A stretch of 6,899 bases of DNA, from assembly GCA_019689695.1 (NCBI GenBank), contig JADGHA010000231.1, positions 1 to 6,899 on the forward strand, read 5' to 3'. Below are positions 5,394 to 6,899 of this stretch, in pieces (positions within the stretch are counted from its first letter, which is position 1; each line of letters starts with the position of its first letter). The notes under the pieces were generated by a model. That model did not search any database. It was not told the origin of the DNA and worked only from the letters and a program-made list of their open reading frames with translations. The DNA comes from Micromonosporaceae bacterium (lineage in GTDB: Bacteria; Actinomycetota; Actinomycetes; Mycobacteriales; Micromonosporaceae). A program made the translations under genes and the position numbers.

Positions 5394-5423
5394 TTGCTCT
5401 TTTCGTTCGTTCGCGAACACAAT
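5394..5423 (+). promoter_or_regulatory. Putative promoter of the aldolase operon
   Basis: TTGCTC (5394-5399) as -35 and CACAAT (5418-5423) as -10, 18 bases apart, face the aldolase gene. Each matches consensus at four of six positions. Transcription would begin near 5430, giving a leader of about 24 bases that carries the GGAGG ribosome site. The TTCG-repeat palindrome lies between the two boxes. Confidence 0.45.
5402..5418. promoter_or_regulatory. TTCG-repeat palindrome, candidate DeoR operator
   Basis: Three tandem TTCG units (5402-5405, 5406-5409, 5410-5413) are followed by inverted CGAA (5414-5417). The right part forms the perfect palindrome GTTCGCGAAC (5409-5418). TTCG/CGAA-type half-sites and short tandem repeats are typical of DeoR-family operators such as those of GlpR. 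The site lies between the -35 and -10 of the putative aldolase promoter, so binding would block it. The DeoR gene start is 61 bases away on the other side. Confidence 0.5.
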
Positions 5424-5442
5424 GGCTCACATCCGCCGGGGA

Positions 5443-5450
5443 GAAGGAGG
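5443..5450 (+). promoter_or_regulatory. Ribosome binding site of the aldolase gene
   Basis: GAAGGAGG ends only three bases before the GTG at 5454. The spacing is shorter than usual, but the match to the 16S rRNA end is very good and no other start codon in frame lies closer to the family N-terminus. It decides the start. Confidence 0.6.
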
Positions 5451-5453
5451 CAG

Positions 5454-6356
5454 GTGACCGGGTCAGTACGCGCGACGCCCACGCTGGACGCCATCGCCCG
5501 CCCCGGCGGTGGGTTCGCCATGGTGGCCATGGACCAGCGGGAGAGCCTGCGGACGATGTTCGCGCAGGCCGGAGCCGGCCGGCCCGGCGACAGCGAGCTG
5601 GTCGCCTTCAAAACCGCCGTCGCCCGCGCGCTCGGGCCGCTGGCGTCCGGGTTCCTCATCGACCGGGAGTACGGCTTCGACCGGGTACGCGACGGGATGC
5701 TGCCGGAGAGCTGTGGTCTGATCCTCGCGGCGGATGTCCTGACACAGCCGCCCGGCCGGCCGGCCGAGGAGACCTCGCTGGACGAGGTGGTCGCGGCGCC
5801 GGAGTTCGACCTCACCGGGGTACGGGCGATCAAGCTGCTGCTCGTCTGGCGCCGGGACGCGCACCGCGAGGCACGGGTCGAGCTGGCCCGCCGGTTCATC
5901 GCGCTGGCCGCCGCACGCGGCGTGCTGTCGGTGCTGGAGCCGGTCGTCCGGGCCACGCCGCAGGAGCGGTCCGCCGGGACCTGGGACGAGGACCAGGCCA
6001 TCCTCGAGGCGGCCCGCGAGCTCGCGCCGCTACGGCCGAGCCTCTACAAGGCACAGATGCCCCGGCACGGCGACGGGACCCCGGCCGAGCTGCGCGGCGC
6101 CTGCGAGAAGCTCAGCCACGCCGTGGCCGGGCCGTGGGTGGTGCTCTCCCAGGGCGTGCACCGGGACGCTTTCCCGGCGGCGGTACGCGCGGCGTGCCAG
6201 GGCGGCGCGAGCGGGTTCCTCGCCGGCCGTGCCATCTGGAGCGACGTGGTGGGGCGCACGGACCTCGACCAGGCGCTGGCCCGTGTCACGGTGCCCCGGC
6301 TGGCCCGGCTGGTGGAAGTGGTCGATCGGGAGGCGACCCCGTGGTGGAAGGCATGA
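5454..6356 (+). CDS. Class I aldolase, LacD/YihT family (sulfofructose-phosphate aldolase-like)
   Basis: A 300-residue cytoplasmic Schiff-base aldolase that should split a ketohexose (bis)phosphate into dihydroxyacetone phosphate and an aldehyde. Visible motifs are GGGFAMVAMDQRESLRTMF (18-36), ASGFLIDREYGF (64-75), the strand AIKLLLVWRRD with Lys127, VLSVLEPVVR (157-166), SLYKAQMP with the probable Schiff-base Lys199, and phosphate-site GASGFLAGRAIW (251-262). From memory, E. coli YihT has GGFAMLAVDQREAMRLMF, KLLVLWRSD, IIEPVVRPP, DLYKVEMP and GASGFLAGRAVW. LacD is longer (about 325) and diverges at most of these. Closeness to YihT suggests 6-deoxy-6-sulfofructose-1-phosphate as a possible substrate, but tagatose-bisphosphate or another ketose phosphate cannot be excluded. 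GTG at 5454 follows GGAGG. It is first in an operon, overlapping the next gene by ATGA, divergent from the DeoR gene that probably controls it. Confidence 0.9.
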   Translation: MTGSVRATPTLDAIARPGGGFAMVAMDQRESLRTMFAQAGAGRPGDSELVAFKTAVARALGPLASGFLIDREYGFDRVRDGMLPESCGLILAADVLTQPPGRPAEETSLDEVVAAPEFDLTGVRAIKLLLVWRRDAHREARVELARRFIALAAARGVLSVLEPVVRATPQERSAGTWDEDQAILEAARELAPLRPSLYKAQMPRHGDGTPAELRGACEKLSHAVAGPWVVLSQGVHRDAFPAAVRAACQGGASGFLAGRAIWSDVVGRTDLDQALARVTVPRLARLVEVVDREATPWWKA

Positions 6357-6899
6357 CCGCGGCGGCGGTCGGGCTGCTGCACACCGTCCCCGCGCTCGCC
6401 GAAACCTTCGACCGCCTGGTCGCGGCCGAGGCTGGGCAGCTGCGGCGGATCCACGTGGTGGACGCCTGGCTGCTCGACACCGCGCGCCGGGAGGGCGTGA
6501 CACCGGCCGTTCAGCAAGCGGTGCTCACCCATGTCCGGCAGCTGGCGTCGGCCGGGGCGCGCGCGGTGCTCGTCACCTGTTCCTCGATCGGGGAGGCGGC
6601 GGAGACGGCGGCCGCCGCGGTCGCCGTGCCGGTGGTCCGGGTGGACGCGGCGATGGCGGACGAGGCGGCCGCGCTCGCCAGCGCGCCGGGCGCCCGGGGC
6701 CGGATCGCCGTGCTCGCCACGCTCCCCTCGACGCTCGGTCCGACCGGGCGGCTGGTAGAGCGCGCCGCCCGGGACGCGCCGCGGCCGGTAGCCGTGACGG
6801 CCGAGGTGGTGGCCGGCGCGGCCGAGGCGGCCGACCGGGGCGAGCGCGACCGCGCCGAACGGCTCGTCGCGGCCGCGGTCGGCCGCCCGCCGGCCACCC
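6353..6899 (+). CDS. Asp/Glu/hydantoin racemase superfamily protein (partial, C-terminus beyond right edge)
   Basis: The 182 visible residues match the N-terminal and central part of the aspartate/glutamate/hydantoin racemase superfamily. These are two-domain proteins of about 220-250 residues that use cysteine acid-base catalysis. Seen are the opening strand and turn VGLLHTVPALAETF (6-19), HVVDAWLLD (34-42), and the catalytic-site loop AVLVTCSSIGEAAE (71-84) with Cys76. Then come PVVRVDAAMADEA (93-105) and the second-domain strand RIAVLATLPSTLGPT (117-131). The second catalytic position lies beyond the edge, so racemase versus a decarboxylase-, isomerase- or lyase-type role cannot be decided. 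ATG overlaps the aldolase stop as ATGA, showing tight translational coupling and a shared pathway. No signal peptide is seen. The ORF is unbroken to the window end. Family confidence is high; reaction and substrate are unknown. Confidence 0.88.
   Translation, partial: MTAAAVGLLHTVPALAETFDRLVAAEAGQLRRIHVVDAWLLDTARREGVTPAVQQAVLTHVRQLASAGARAVLVTCSSIGEAAETAAAAVAVPVVRVDAAMADEAAALASAPGARGRIAVLATLPSTLGPTGRLVERAARDAPRPVAVTAEVVAGAAEAADRGERDRAERLVAAAVGRPPAT

Noticed and set aside
5331..5453. Upstream extension of the aldolase frame
   Set aside because: The extra 41 codons run through the promoter and operator and have no ribosome site; GTG 5454 directly follows GGAGG and fits the family start.
5369..6001. 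Upstream extension of the DeoR frame
   Set aside because: The extra residues are antisense to the aldolase and cross the divergent promoter region; family N-terminus starts near 5341.
6511..6897. Minus-strand frame of 128 codons near the right edge
   Set aside because: Shadow of the racemase-family gene; Ala/Ser/Thr-rich low-complexity translation.
1..6899. tRNA, rRNA, CRISPR array, insertion sequence or prophage signs
   Set aside because: No cloverleaf-like segment, spaced repeat array, terminal inverted repeats with transposase, or integrase was seen by eye on either strand.

Overview
The window comes from a very GC-rich genome with strong G/C bias at third codon positions. It uses GTG starts, ATGA gene overlaps, promoters that seem to feed leaderless starts, and a TAGGCT-type -10 box. 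This points to an actinomycete; a Micromonosporaceae- or Streptomyces-like organism is my inference, since no marker gene is present. There are nine supportable protein genes, two of them cut by the window edges. I saw no RNA gene, transposon or CRISPR array.

Left block (1-2976, all minus strand). An OmpR-class response regulator (1278-1985) overlaps by ATGA a membrane histidine kinase (1-1281) that runs off the left edge. Upstream of this pair lies a phytanoyl-CoA-dioxygenase-type Fe(II)/2-oxoglutarate oxygenase (2074-2976). A perfect 13-bp hairpin (2018-2048) separates the oxygenase from the two-component pair.

Centre (2977-4488). A 318-bp gene-free region holds a stem-loop and, near its right end, an AT-rich near-palindrome next to a good -10 box. 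It leads into a plus-strand run: a 65-residue protein of unknown function (3295-3492), a STAS anti-sigma-factor-antagonist-like protein (3511-3879) and a MarR-type regulator (start 3964, or GTG 3892). The MarR gene converges on the next block across 34 bp.

Right block (4523-6899). A DeoR-family repressor (minus strand, start best placed at GTG 5341) is divergent from a plus-strand operon. That operon begins with a class I aldolase of the LacD/YihT family (5454-6356). By remembered motifs it is clearly closer to YihT, the sulfofructose-phosphate aldolase of sulfoglycolysis, than to LacD. It is followed, with ATGA overlap, by an Asp/Glu/hydantoin-racemase-superfamily protein cut by the right edge. 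A TTCG-repeat palindrome lies in the spacer of the putative aldolase promoter and is the obvious candidate DeoR operator. The likely logic is a sugar-phosphate-inducible catabolic operon whose remaining genes lie beyond 6899. This block is the most interesting part of the window.
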